The position numbers were made by a program, and so were the translations under genes. The notes under the pieces were generated by a model. It was not told the origin of the DNA. It saw only the letters and a list, made by a program, of their open reading frames with translations, and did no database searches. A stretch of 64,000 bases of DNA from JACCZX01 sp963801035 (GTDB lineage Bacteria; Pseudomonadota; Gammaproteobacteria; Burkholderiales; Burkholderiaceae_F). The DNA lies in the NCBI GenBank assembly GCA_963801035.1, contig CAWDDF010000007.1, positions 822,957 to 886,956 on the forward strand, in the 5' to 3' direction. Positions 44,220-53,792 of this stretch are shown here, one piece after another (position 1 is the first letter of the stretch; each line of letters starts with the position of its first letter).

Positions 44220-45365
44220 ATGTCCCTGGAACGCATGTTCAATCTGATGGCCGAAAAACAGGCGTCGGATTTATTTTTCTCGGTTGGCTCGCCGATCACG
44301 ATCAAGATCAACGGAGTGTGCGTGCCGATCAATCAGGACCGGCTGGCGCCGCAGGCAATTGTGTCGCTGCTGGCCGAGCGGCTGACCGACGCGCACTTTC
44401 GCGAGCTCGAAGATTCGCGCGAATTGAACATCGGCCTGCCGGTGCAGGGTATCGGCAGCTTCCGTCTGAGTGCATTCCTGCAACGCGGGTCGATTTCCGC
44501 GGTGATTCGTTTCATACCGCACGATGTGCCGAAGCTCGATGCGCTGCATCTGCCAGAGGTCCTGAAGGACCTGATCATGGAGCGCCGCGGCATGATCCTG
44601 GTCGTCGGCGCAGCCGGTTCCGGTAAATCGACAACGATTGCGTCAATGCTCGATCATCGGAACGAGCTGAGCACGGGGCACGTGCTGACATTCGAAGATC
44701 CGATCGAATATCTGTTTCGCAACAAGAAATCGATTATCAATCAGCGTGAGATTGGCTCGGACGCACGGACGCTGCAAGCGGCGCTGCGCAGCGCGATGCG
44801 GCAGGCTCCCGACGTCATTTTCATTGGCGAGATCCGCGACCGCGACACGATGAGCGCGGCGGTGGCGTATTCGATGTCGGGTCACCTTGTAGTAGCCACG
44901 CTGCATGCGACCAACAGCGCACACGCACTGAATCGCGTCATCAGCTTTTATCCTCCCGAAACGCGGCAAGCCTTGTTCCAGGACATGTCGGTCGCCATCA
45001 AGGCGATCGTGTCGCAGCGATTGATCCGCTCCAAGCGCGGCGGACGCGTGCCGTCGGTCGAAGTCCTGATGAATACGCGACACATTTCCGACCTGATCGA
45101 GCGCGGCGACGTACCTGCGATCAAGGAAGCGATGGAGCAAAGTCTCGCGCCCGAAAGCATCTCGTTCGAGCAGAGTCTGTATTCGTTGATCCAGGCCGAC
45201 CAGATCACGCGCGAGGACGCCCTTTCCGCGGCAGACTCGCAGAACAATTTGCTCTGGTTCATCAACAATGCCGGCAAGCCGCTTTCGCCGGCCGAGCGCA
45301 AGCAGCGCGAAGCAGACTCAGGACACCAGGACGCTTCATTCTCCGAGTTCACGCTGAACATCTAA
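44220..45365 (+). CDS. pilU: PilT/PilU family type IV pilus retraction ATPase (PilU-like)
   Basis: Hexameric motor ATPase for pilus retraction and twitching. 381 residues. N-terminal PAS-like domain (MAEKQASDLFFSVGSPITIK), Walker A (VVGAAGSGKSTTIASMLDHR), Asp box (TFEDPIEYLF), Walker B (DVIFIGEIRDRDTM) and His box (HLVVATLHATNSAHALNRVI). The long acidic C-terminus and lack of the PilT AIRNLIRE-type end favour PilU. It sits between dapD and dapE, away from any other pilus gene in the window, and is followed by two hairpins. Confidence 0.92.
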   Translation: MSLERMFNLMAEKQASDLFFSVGSPITIKINGVCVPINQDRLAPQAIVSLLAERLTDAHFRELEDSRELNIGLPVQGIGSFRLSAFLQRGSISAVIRFIPHDVPKLDALHLPEVLKDLIMERRGMILVVGAAGSGKSTTIASMLDHRNELSTGHVLTFEDPIEYLFRNKKSIINQREIGSDARTLQAALRSAMRQAPDVIFIGEIRDRDTMSAAVAYSMSGHLVVATLHATNSAHALNRVISFYPPETRQALFQDMSVAIKAIVSQRLIRSKRGGRVPSVEVLMNTRHISDLIERGDVPAIKEAMEQSLAPESISFEQSLYSLIQADQITREDALSAADSQNNLLWFINNAGKPLSPAERKQREADSGHQDASFSEFTLNI

Positions 45366-45368
45366 AGG

Positions 45369-45398
45369 CGGACAAAAGTACACCCCTACTTTTGTCCG
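45369..45398. terminator. Hairpin after pilU, probable terminator
   Basis: A perfect 12-bp inverted repeat CGGACAAAAGTA-6-TACTTTTGTCCG begins 4 bp after the pilU stop. There is no following T run, so it may act as an mRNA 3'-end stabiliser or a factor-dependent stop rather than an intrinsic terminator. Confidence 0.5.
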
Positions 45399-45407
45399 AT
45401 TAGTTTG

Positions 45408-45441
45408 GGCGGAACCGCTGGCAAGGCCAGACAATTCCGCC
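45408..45441. repeat. Second hairpin in the pilU-dapE spacer
   Basis: GGCGGAA (45408-45414) pairs with TTCCGCC (45435-45441), with an inner CTGG/CCAG stem. It follows the pilU hairpin by 9 bp. The remaining 85 bp to dapE show no clear feature apart from the dapE start region. Confidence 0.4.
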
Positions 45442-45526
45442 ACTAGCACGGCAGCAAAAGCCTGCGGCTGCGGACCGCGAACAGCACCATCGACTTGCAC
45501 CGCTACAATCGCGGCCGCCTCGTCCG

Positions 45527-46654
45527 ATGACTTCCACTCTCGAACTCACTCAGCAGTTGATCGCACGCCGATCGGTGACGCCGGTCGACGACGGGTGCCA
45601 GGCGCTGATTGCAGAGCGCTTGCGATCAGCCGGCTTCGCGGCCGAAACAATCAGCACCAATGGCGTCACCAACGCGTGGCTGCGTCGAGGAAGTGAAGCC
45701 CCTGTTTTCGTCTTCGCAGGCCACACCGACGTCGTGCCTTCAGGGCCGCTCGATAAATGGTCATCCGATCCGTTCAAGCCGACGATTCGTAACGGCACGC
45801 TGTACGGCCGCGGAGCCTGCGACATGAAAAGCTCGGTCGCCGCGTTCGTCGTCGCCGCGGAACAGTTCGTCGCCGAAAATTCGGCGCATCGCGGCTCGAT
45901 CGCCCTGCTGCTCACGTCGGATGAAGAAGGTCCGGCCACCGACGGTACGGTCAAGGTGGTCGAGGCGTTGCGCGCGCGCGGCGAGAAAATCGATTACTGC
46001 ATCGTCGGCGAGCCGACGTCGGTCGCTGCATTGGGCGACACGATCAAGAACGGTCGACGCGGATCGCTGTCAGGCCGATTGGTTGTCAGCGGCATTCAAG
46101 GCCACGTTGCTTATCCGGAACTGGTTCGCAATCCTGTGCATCAGGTGGCGCCCGCACTGGCGGATCTGGCGGCGGAACGCTGGGACGACGGTAACGAATT
46201 TTTCCCGCCCACTTCCTTTCAGATTTCAAATGTGCACGCCGGCACCGGCGCGCTCAACGTCGTGCCGGGCAGCTGCGAGGTTGATTTCAATCTGCGCTTC
46301 GCTCCGGTATCGGAAGCCGAGTCGCTGAAGACCCGCATCGAAAGTATTTTGCGCAGGCATGGGCTCGAATTTTCAATTCAATGGACGCTGGGTGCACGCC
46401 CGTTCATGACGCCGCCCGGCGATCTGTCCAGCTCGATCATGCGCGCCATCTCCGAAGTGACCGGCCGCAAGCCCGATATTTCGACGACAGGCGGCACATC
46501 GGATGGCCGCTTCATTTCAACGTTCTGCTCGCAGGTGATCGAATTCGGCCCGCCAAATGCATCGATCCACAAGATCGACGAGCACATTGCGGTCTCAGAT
46601 CTCGAACTGCTGAAGAACGTGTATCGACGCACCCTCGAGTTGCTGCTCGCGTAG
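45527..46654 (+). CDS. dapE: Succinyl-diaminopimelate desuccinylase
   Basis: Zinc M20 hydrolase giving LL-diaminopimelate. 375 residues. Metal ligands lie in FVFAGHTDVVPSGPLDKW (His, Asp), GRGACDMKSSVAAFV (Asp), LTSDEEGPATDGT (Glu, Glu as catalytic base) and FGPPNASIHKIDEHI (His). A lid domain is in the middle (about 180-295). It is 162 bp after pilU, and the prmB start follows 14 bp after its stop. Confidence 0.96.
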   Translation: MTSTLELTQQLIARRSVTPVDDGCQALIAERLRSAGFAAETISTNGVTNAWLRRGSEAPVFVFAGHTDVVPSGPLDKWSSDPFKPTIRNGTLYGRGACDMKSSVAAFVVAAEQFVAENSAHRGSIALLLTSDEEGPATDGTVKVVEALRARGEKIDYCIVGEPTSVAALGDTIKNGRRGSLSGRLVVSGIQGHVAYPELVRNPVHQVAPALADLAAERWDDGNEFFPPTSFQISNVHAGTGALNVVPGSCEVDFNLRFAPVSEAESLKTRIESILRRHGLEFSIQWTLGARPFMTPPGDLSSSIMRAISEVTGRKPDISTTGGTSDGRFISTFCSQVIEFGPPNASIHKIDEHIAVSDLELLKNVYRRTLELLLA

Positions 46655-46668
46655 GCGCAACACCAAAA

Positions 46669-47562
46669 ATGACAATCGACGCCCAAGCCAATCTGCGAAC
46701 GCTTCGCGATGTGCTGCGATATGCGGTAACGCGCTTCAACGAGTCCGACCTTGCGTTCGGCCATGGCCAGGCCGATGCGTTCGAGGAAGCGGCGTTCATC
46801 GTCATGCGCACGTTGCAGCTCCCGTTGCAGCGCCTCGACTTTTTCGCCGATGCGTACCTGACGCACGGCGAGATCAATGGTCTGCTGCAGAACATCGAGC
46901 GACGCGTGAAGAAGCGCTTGCCCGCTGCCTACCTGCTGAACGAGGCCTGGCTGCAGGGCTACAAGTTCTACGTGGACGAGCGCGTGATCATCCCTCGCAC
47001 GTTCATCGCAGAGCTGCTCCGCGATGATCTGCATCCGTGGGTGCAGGACGTCGACGCAGTGACCGACGTGCTCGATCTTTGCACCGGCTCAGGCTGCCTG
47101 GCGATCATGGCGGCCGATCTCTTTCCGAGCGCGAAAGTGGATGCCGTCGATTCGTCCGCAGAAGCGCTGCAGGTCGCGGCTCGCAACGTCTCCGACTATC
47201 GCTTCGACGACCGCATCACGCTGATCAAGTCCGATCTCTTCGCCGCGTTAACGAACAAGCGCTACGACTTGATTCTGTGCAACCCGCCGTATGTGACCGA
47301 TGCCGCAATGGCGAGGCTGCCGAAGGAATACGCGCACGAACCGAAAGTTGCGTTGGCCGGTGGACCCGACGGTATGCGACTCGTCAAGACGATCGTCCGC
47401 CAGGCGCGTGGTTACATGAAGCGGGGCGGCGTGCTGATTGTCGAAGTCGGTGACGGCCGTGCAGCCGCTGAGAAAGCGTTCGGCGATCTGTCGTTGACCT
47501 GGCTGACGACCAGCGCGGGCGACGACATGGTGTTTCTGGCGCACCAAGAACAGCTGCCCTGA
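46669..47562 (+). CDS. prmB: 50S ribosomal protein uL3 glutamine methyltransferase
   Basis: SAM-dependent N5-glutamine methyltransferase for ribosomal protein uL3. 297 residues. N-terminal helical domain (FGHGQADAFEEAAFIVMRTL), YKFYVDERVIIPRTFIAELL, SAM motif VLDLCTGSGCLAIMAA and the catalytic NPPY motif (ILCNPPYVTDAAM). PrmB rather than PrmC is favoured by the N-terminal sequence and by linkage to dapE. The frame is open 96 codons further upstream within dapE; the ATG at 46669 is the sensible start. Confidence 0.93.
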   Translation: MTIDAQANLRTLRDVLRYAVTRFNESDLAFGHGQADAFEEAAFIVMRTLQLPLQRLDFFADAYLTHGEINGLLQNIERRVKKRLPAAYLLNEAWLQGYKFYVDERVIIPRTFIAELLRDDLHPWVQDVDAVTDVLDLCTGSGCLAIMAADLFPSAKVDAVDSSAEALQVAARNVSDYRFDDRITLIKSDLFAALTNKRYDLILCNPPYVTDAAMARLPKEYAHEPKVALAGGPDGMRLVKTIVRQARGYMKRGGVLIVEVGDGRAAAEKAFGDLSLTWLTTSAGDDMVFLAHQEQLP

Positions 47563-47578
47563 TGCGCTCCTCGTGTAC

Positions 47579-47597
47579 GCGACCGCTGCGCGGTCGC
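47579..47597. terminator. Hairpin after prmB
   Basis: GCGACCGC-TGC-GCGGTCGC, a perfect 8-bp stem 16 bp after the prmB stop, followed by a smaller GCTCC/GGAGC stem near 47627. No T run follows. The 150-bp gap to the ABC-F gene is otherwise GC-rich and has no recognised feature. Confidence 0.45.
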
Positions 47598-47712
47598 ACG
47601 TGCACTCGTCGCGACTAGTTAGGCACGCTCCCTTCGGAGCGGCCGCGCGTGCGCGTGCAGAATAACGGCAGGGGAGTCATTTCTTCGTGCGCCACCGAAT
47701 ACCGTCCGCTAA

Positions 47713-49627
47713 ATGCTGCGATTCATAGACCTCGCCGTTGCGCGCGGCGCACGCACGCTGTACCGCAATGTTTCGCTGATCGCGCCGCCGGGTGAGCGGA
47801 TTGGATTGATCGGCGCCAACGGTTCGGGCAAGTCGACACTGTTCGCTGCGATTCTGGGCGAGCTGGCGGTCGATGGCGGAGCGATCGAAGCGCCACCTGC
47901 TGAGCGCATCGCCCACGTGGCGCAGGATATCGAGGCTACCGACGAGACGGCGATCGCGTACGTGCTCGGCGGGCACGCACCTCTGACCGCAGCGCATGCC
48001 GAGTTGGTGGCTGCCGAGGCACAGCATGATCCGATGCGGCTGGCGCACGCGCACGCTTCATTGGCAGAGCTGAACGAAGGCGCGATCACCGCTTCGGCCA
48101 AAACTGTCCTGCACGGGCTGGGCTTTGCCGAGTCCGACAGCGCGCGCCCTGTGCGGAATTTTTCCGGCGGCTGGCGCAACCGGTTGGCGCTGGCGCGTAC
48201 CCTCCTTCGTCCGGCCGATCTGTTGCTGCTCGACGAGCCGACCAATCACCTCGATCTGGATTCGGTTGTCTGGCTCGAATCGTGGTTGAAACGACAGCCT
48301 GCAACCGTGCTGGTGATCTCGCACGACCGCGAGTTTCTCGACCGCATCAGCGAGACGACATGGCACATTGCCGACCTGGCGATCAGGCGTTACGCCGGCA
48401 ACTACAGCGCGTTCGAAGCGGCGTTTTTCGAACAGCAGCGTCAGCAGGACGCGGCGTCACGGCAATACGAGCGCACCGCGGCCCATCTGCAGAGCTTTGT
48501 CGACCGCTTTCGCGCAAAGGCTTCGAAGGCGCGGCAGGCCCAGAGCCGCCTGAAAATGCTCGACCGTCTGACCGCGATCGAACCGGTGCGCGCGCGGCGC
48601 GAATGGCGCTTCGAATTTCCGCAGCCGCTGAAACTTCCGGAAAGGATGCTCGACGCCGACGATGTCGCGCTGGGTTACGGCGAGCGGACCGTGCTTGGCG
48701 CAGTGCGTTTCAACGTTCGCTCGGGTGACCGTATTGGAATCCTTGGTGTTAACGGTGCCGGCAAATCGACGCTGGTGAAGTCGATCGCCGGCGATCTCGC
48801 CCCGCAAGGGGGAGAGCTTCGGCGAGGATCCGGGCTCGCGATAGGTTACTTCGCGCAGCATCAACTCGATCAACTGCGTCCCGATGAGACGCCGCTGCAG
48901 CATCTGCGAAGGCTCGCCCCCGAAGCGCGCGAACAACAGCTGCGCGAATTTCTCGGCCAGTATCGGTTCTCCGGCGAGTTCGCGACTTCGTTGATCGGTC
49001 CGATGTCGGGCGGTGAGAAGGCACGCTGCGCGCTGGCGCTGATTGCGTGGAAGCGCCCCAACCTGCTGCTGCTCGACGAGCCGACCAATCATCTGGACAT
49101 CGAAACTCGCGAGGCGCTCACCGTGGCGTTGTCATCGTATGAAGGTGCGCTGATCCTGGTTTCGCACGATCGTCACTTGTTGCGGGCGACGACCGATCAA
49201 TTGTGGCTGGTGCACGACGGCGAAGTCGCAGCGTTCGACGGCGATCTCGACGACTATTCGTCGCTGATTCTGGCGAGCCGGCGCGAACGTTCGAGCAAGG
49301 AAAGCGAAGGGCGGCGGCGATCGCCGCAACGAGCGCAAGCAGGAAGCGGTCGCACGGCAGCGCGTTGCTTCTGCGCGCAAGCCCTTGCAGAACAAACTGA
49401 ACGCGGTCGAAAGAGAGCTCGGCCAGATCTCGGACGAGCTGCGCGAGCTCGACGTGCGGCTTGCCGATCCAGACTTCTATCACTCCGGGGCACCGGACGA
49501 CGTCGCCGCTACATTGAAACGCCGTGGCGAGCTTGCCCGCAAAGTAGATGCACTCGAGTCACGCTGGCTCGAGATTCAAACGCAGCTGGAAGCGATCGTC
49601 GAAACGAGCAACAAGGCCGCCGCATGA
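47713..49627 (+). CDS. ABC-F family ATPase (YheS-like), with a frameshift near the end
   Basis: Cytosolic twin-ATPase of the ABC-F translation-factor class, no membrane domain. ABC1: LIGANGSGKSTLFAAILG and NFSGGWRNRLALARTLL with LLLLDEPTNHLDLDSV. The linker follows (about 235-310, VDRFRAKASKARQAQSRLKM). ABC2: LGVNGAGKSTLVKSIAG, PMSGGEKARCALALIAW. The frame is lost in the C-terminal coiled coil: one extra G in the GGG at 49309-49311 explains it. The coiled coil then resumes (QNKLNAVERELGQISDELRE) and stops at 49627, giving 637 residues. The uncorrected frame runs on to 49788 with nonsense sequence. Its stop overlaps the CaiB start (ATGA). Confidence 0.92.
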
Positions 49628-50812
49628 GCCTTCCATTGGATGGCTTGACGATCATCGACATGACGCGCCTGTTGCCGGGGCCGGCAGCAACGATGCACTT
49701 GGTCGACTATCGGCGCCGATGTGATCAAGGTCGAAGACACCGGCGCCGGCGATTACATGCGCCACTTTCCGCCGACCATTGCACTTGACGGCGACAAGAC
49801 CGTCAATGCGGCGTTCGAAGCGGTCAATCGTGGCAAGCGCTCGATCGCGGTCGATCTGAAATCGGAAGAAGGTCGCGAAGTCCTGCTGCGATTGGTCGAT
49901 CGAGCCGATGCGCTGATCGAAGGATTTCGACCGGGTGTGCTCGACCGGCTCTCGCTCGGCTGGGCAACGCTGCACGCGCGCAATCCGCGCCTGGTGTTGT
50001 GTTCGCTGTCGGGCTATGGTCAGCAGGGACCGCTGTCGCAGCGCGCGGGCCACGATCTGAATTACATCGCGATGACCGGGGTGCTCGATCAGATCCGCGC
50101 CGGTGGCAAGCTCGCGATTCCCAATCTGCAGATCGGCGATCTGCTGGGCGGAACACTGTCGGCGCTCGCGACAATGCTGATCGCGATGCTCGGCGCGCAG
50201 CGCAGCGGCCAGGGCGTACACGTCGACGTCGCGATGACCGACGGCTTGCTTGCGCATCACTTGTTTCCGAACGCCAGCGTCGACAGCGGCGTTTATCCGG
50301 TCGCCGAACACACATTGCTGACCGGCGGTGTCGCTTGTTATCAGATTTATCAGACATCGGATCGTCAGCATCTGGCGGTGGGCGCGCTCGAGCTGAAGTT
50401 CTGGCAGGCGTTTTGCGAAGCGGCGGGATTGGCCGAGCTCAAGTCTCGCCACTGGGAACTGGGCGAAGCGCCGGGCTCGCCTTCAGCGACTGAAACCATC
50501 GAGCTGGTCGCGCAGCGAATTGCCGAGCACCCACTCGAGCACTGGCTGAAGGCGTTCGAGCAGGTCGATGCATGCGTTACGCCGGTGTTGACTCCCGCCG
50601 AAGCGCTCTCGCACCCGCATCATCTTGCACGCAACCTCGTGCACAGGGAACGCGGCGTCTCCGAGGTCGGCCCGCTGGCGCAGATGGGGCCACCGAACTG
50701 GCGATCGCGCCCTGCTCCCAGTCAGGGGCAACACACGTCGGAGTTGATGACCGAGCTTGGATACTCGGCGGCCGAGTCAAATCGCCTCGCCGCGGCGGGT
50801 GTCGTCAAATGA
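49624..50812 (+). CDS. CaiB/BaiF family CoA-transferase (alpha-methylacyl-CoA racemase-like), with a frameshift
   Basis: Family III CoA-transferase or alpha-methylacyl-CoA racemase, 395 residues after correction. The N-terminus LPLDGLTIIDMTRLLPGPAA is in one frame; VIKVEDTGAGDYMRHFPP onward is in another. One extra C near 49711 joins them through the expected DYGADVIKVED. Further marks are SIAVDLKSEEGREVLLRLV, LSGYGQQGPLSQRAGHDLNY and the catalytic Asp in LQIGDLLGG. The sequence around MRHFPP and the final LGYSA fit the racemase branch, but the substrate is not determined. It is coupled to the next kinase-like gene by ATGA. Confidence 0.9.
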
Positions 50813-51851
50813 ATCAGCTTGGCGAAGTCACTGCGCGGCATGACTTCGATCGCGCAAAGCTGGCAGCCTATCTACAAGCAGCATCTGCCCGACTTTCGCG
50901 GCCCGCTGGACGTCAAGCAATTCCAGGGCGGTCAGTCCAATCCTACTTATTTGCTGACGACGCCTTCGGCGAGCTACGTGATGCGCAGCAAGCCAGGGCC
51001 GACGGCGAAGCTGCTTGCGTCCGCGCACGCAGTCGATCGCGAGTTCCGCGTGATGACCGCCCTCGCCGCAGCACGGAATTCCGGTGCCTCGCACGCTGCT
51101 GCTCGTTGAAGACGAATCGGTGATCGGCCGCGCTTTCTTTGTGATGGAGCACGTCGTAGGCCGCATTTTTTGGGAACAGTCTCTGCCCGATCTTTCAACC
51201 GAAGAGCGTGCAGCGATTTACGACGAGATGAATCGCGTGATCGCGAAGCTGCATGCCGTCGACATCGACCGTGCGGGCCTCGCCGACTTCGGCAAGACGG
51301 GCAACTACTTCGAGCGGCAGATCGGACGCTGGAGCAAGCAGTATCGAGCCTCCGAAACCGAATCGATGGACGCAATGAACCGGTTGATCGAATGGCTGCC
51401 GCAACACATTCCGCCAGGCGATGAAACCACCGTCGTGCATGGTGACTATCGGATGGATAACCTGATCTTTCATCCGAACGAGCCGCGCGTTATCGCAGTG
51501 CTCGATTGGGAGCTATCGACGCTCGGTCATCCGCTGGCGGACTTTTCGTATCACTGCATGAGCTGGCACATTCCTCCCGGCGCGTTTCGCGGCATTGCAG
51601 GTCTCGACTATCGAGCGCTGGGCATTCCAACCGAAGAAGAGTATCGGCAGCGCTATTCCGAACGAACCGGGCGCGAGATCAGTCACTGGAACTTTTACCT
51701 GGCCTACAACCTGTTTCGGATCGCTGCGATTCTGCAGGGGGTTTACAAGCGCTCGACCGAAGGCATCGCATCGTCGGACAACGCAGCGCAATCGGGTGCG
51801 CGCGCAAAGGGGCTCGCCGAGATTGGCTGGCGATACGCGCAGCAGGCGTAG
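50809..51851 (+). CDS. Phosphotransferase of the APH family (acyl-CoA dehydrogenase-linked type), two frameshifts
   Basis: Aminoglycoside-phosphotransferase-fold kinase of the kind found with ACAD10/11-type acyl-CoA dehydrogenases, thought to phosphorylate hydroxyacyl-CoA. Start ATG at 50809 overlaps the CaiB stop and gives the family opening (HDFDRAKLAAYLQA). The sequence then moves to frame two at HLPDFRGPLDVKQFQGGQSN (extra base near 50881) and to frame three at IPVPRTLLLVEDESVIGRAF (extra base near 51074). The catalytic loop VVHGDYRMDNLIFHP and metal motif VIAVLDWELSTLGHPLADF are intact. Corrected length is 346 residues. The acyl-CoA dehydrogenase gene 3 kb downstream supports the role. 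Confidence 0.87.
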
Positions 51852-51863
51852 TCAGATACACAG

Positions 51864-52944
51864 TCAGATAAATCGCACCGCGTAGATCGGCGGCAAACTG
51901 ACGCCGACCGTCTGCCACGAGTCGCCGCTGTCGGCAGACACCCATAGCGATCCGGTCGTCGAGCCGGCAGCCAGATGCGTGCCATCGGCAGCAATGTCGA
52001 GGCCATGGCGATACACCATGTCGTACGCATTTCGCTGCGGCAATCCTGTATCCAGCACATCGAAGTTCTCGCCGCCGTCGCGCGTGCGCGTGGCAAGCAC
52101 ACTGCCGTTGACCGGCACGCGCTTTTCGTCGCTCACAAGCGGCATGAACCACGCTGTGTTCGCATCGCGCGGATGGACCACGACTGCGAATCCAAAATTG
52201 GTTGGACGCGCCGTGGTGATCTCGCTCCAGTTCGCACCGCGATCGGTCGACTTCCAGATACCGCAGTGATGCTGAGTCCACAGCACATCGGGATTCGATT
52301 CGCACTGAACGATGCGGTGCGGATCCTGAATCACCGGATTCAACTGCCCTTCGGGTGGCATGAATGTCGCGCGCATGCCATGGCCCACAGTCCAGGTGTT
52401 ACCGCCGTCCCGCGTTCTCCAAGCACCGCCGCAAGAGACTCCGACAACAATGTCGTCCGGGTTTTCTGGATGCACGCAGATCGAATGGATGCCCGGAATG
52501 TCGTAGCCACCGCCCATCCACTCTTTGCGCTCCGGCATGTTCCATAGGCTTTCGATCAACTGCCAGGACCTGCCGCCATCGTCGGAGCGAAACAATCCGC
52601 CAGGGATTCGTGCCGGCCCACAGCCGCTGCGGATGCTTTGGATGAAACCCTTCAAGAATCCAGATCTGATCGAGCGTCCATGGATGGGAATCTTCGATGC
52701 CTTCAGGCTTAGGCGGATAGGCGGGCGACGCAACTTCTTCCCAGTTCTTGCCTCGGTCTTCAGACACACGCAGCTTGACGCCGAAGTGGCCCATGCGTAG
52801 CGCGGCGACCGCTCGGCCGCTGGCGTCCTCGTGCAACGCCGCGGTGACAGGCTCACCGACAAAGTGCAACGCATCGACGCTCCACTCGCCGTTACGTTGC
52901 GATAGCTCGAACAAGCCCTTGCGTGTTGCAACCGAAAGTCTCAA
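51864..52944 (-). CDS. BNR/sialidase-like beta-propeller protein, with a frameshift
   Basis: A seven-bladed-propeller type protein of about 359 residues with repeated Asp-box motifs: LRVSEDRGKNWEEV, FRSDDGGRSWQLI, WRTRDGGNTWTVG, WKSTDRGANWSEI, ATRTRDGGENFDVL and VSADSGDSWQTV. Such proteins are often labelled exo-alpha-sialidase, but no catalytic residues support that, and there is no signal peptide. The frame changes near 52607 (one extra A). The start is TTG at 52942-52944 with GGGAGG five bases upstream, just after the MoaD/ThiS-like stop. The pairing with a sulphur-carrier-like gene suggests a joint, unknown function. Confidence 0.8.
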
Positions 52945-52945
52945 C

Positions 52946-53215
52946 TCAGCCTCCCGACAGCGCTTGTGCCACGTAAATCCGATCATCTGTCTGCAGCGGG
53001 ACATCGAGCCGCTTCCGATCGTGCAGCAGGCGGCCGTTCAGAAAAACAGCAACGTGCTTGCGCACACAACCCTGTTCGTCGAGCACGTAGCTTTGCAGCG
53101 CCGGCTGCCGTTCAAACGCGGCGGCAAGCAGCGACTGCAGAGAGTCGGCCGGTGCGTCGATCGGCGGTGCAGCCGCATGCCGCTGCAATGCAGGTGCAAA
53201 TTCCAGATAGGCCAT
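52946..53215 (-). CDS. MoaD/ThiS family sulphur-carrier-like protein
   Basis: An 89-residue beta-grasp protein ending in Gly-Gly (VAQALSGG), the C-terminus that is adenylated and thiocarboxylated in MoaD and ThiS. Other family marks are VAVFLNGRLL and LQTDDRIYVAQAL. No MoaE, MoeB, ThiF or ThiG gene is near, so its partner and pathway are unknown. It lies tightly between the SRPBCC gene (TAG directly followed by ATG) and the propeller gene (1 bp gap to its TTG), which implies co-expression with both. Confidence 0.85.
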   Translation of the reverse strand: MAYLEFAPALQRHAAAPPIDAPADSLQSLLAAAFERQPALQSYVLDEQGCVRKHVAVFLNGRLLHDRKRLDVPLQTDDRIYVAQALSGG

Positions 53216-53779
53216 CTACTTCTTTTGCGACGCCTGTTCCTGCATCTTCTTAAGAGACTTCATCCATTCGGTCCAGTCCTGCGGGCCGCTTTCGAAGCGC
53301 TTCTTCAGATTCCCCAGCACGCCTTCCCACGCGCGATCGAAGTAGGCGAACGTCTTGTCCCATTCGCCGCCCTCGCCCCAGCCGGTGTGATGCAGGCTGA
53401 CGCGCGTTTCCTTTTCACTGACCGGCGCAAAACGAACGACGACGAACGTTCGCTGCTGCCGCGCTGCCGGAAGATGCGGTGGCGCATTCCAGTCGAACGA
53501 CAGCATCTGCTTCGGCTGCAGCGCCATGAATCGCATGTCATCGGCGCCCTTCATTCCCGGCTCGGCCAGCGGGTTGATGTAAATCTGAAACGCGCCACCG
53601 ACCTTCGGCTCGATCTTCGCGTCGGGCGCGAAGAAGCTGGTGATGCCTTCGCGTGTCGTCCACGCGTCCCACGCCTGATCGAGCGTTGCGGGTACCACGA
53701 CCGATTTCTCGATCGCGCGCTCGGCAGCGTCCGCAACTCCAACGACTGCAACAAGGGCCAAGGCGGCGAGTAGTTTCAT
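53216..53779 (-). CDS. SRPBCC (AHSA1-like) domain protein with signal peptide
   Basis: A 187-residue protein with a cleavable signal (LLAALALVAVVGVADA) followed by an AHSA1/START-like fold: IEKSVVVPATLDQAWDAWTT, FFAPDAKIEPKVGGAFQIYI, ETRVSLHHTGWGEGGEWDKT and the C-terminal helix YFDRAWEGVLGNLKKRF. The signal peptide is unusual for a family that is mostly cytoplasmic. The ligand is unknown. The start at 53779 gives the signal peptide; the open frame to 53887 has no ribosome site. Confidence 0.85.
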   Translation of the reverse strand: MKLLAALALVAVVGVADAAERAIEKSVVVPATLDQAWDAWTTREGITSFFAPDAKIEPKVGGAFQIYINPLAEPGMKGADDMRFMALQPKQMLSFDWNAPPHLPAARQQRTFVVVRFAPVSEKETRVSLHHTGWGEGGEWDKTFAYFDRAWEGVLGNLKKRFESGPQDWTEWMKSLKKMQEQASQKK

Positions 53780-53792
53780 CAGAGTTCCATGG

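Noticed and set aside
49628..49788. C-terminal extension of the ABC-F protein to 49788
   Set aside because: It exists only in the shifted frame after 49310 and overlaps the real start of the CaiB gene; the coiled-coil family end lies in another frame and stops at 49627.
51864..52944. Calling the propeller protein an active sialidase
   Set aside because: Only Asp-box repeats are seen; there is no signal peptide and no Arg triad or nucleophile Tyr pattern that I can identify.
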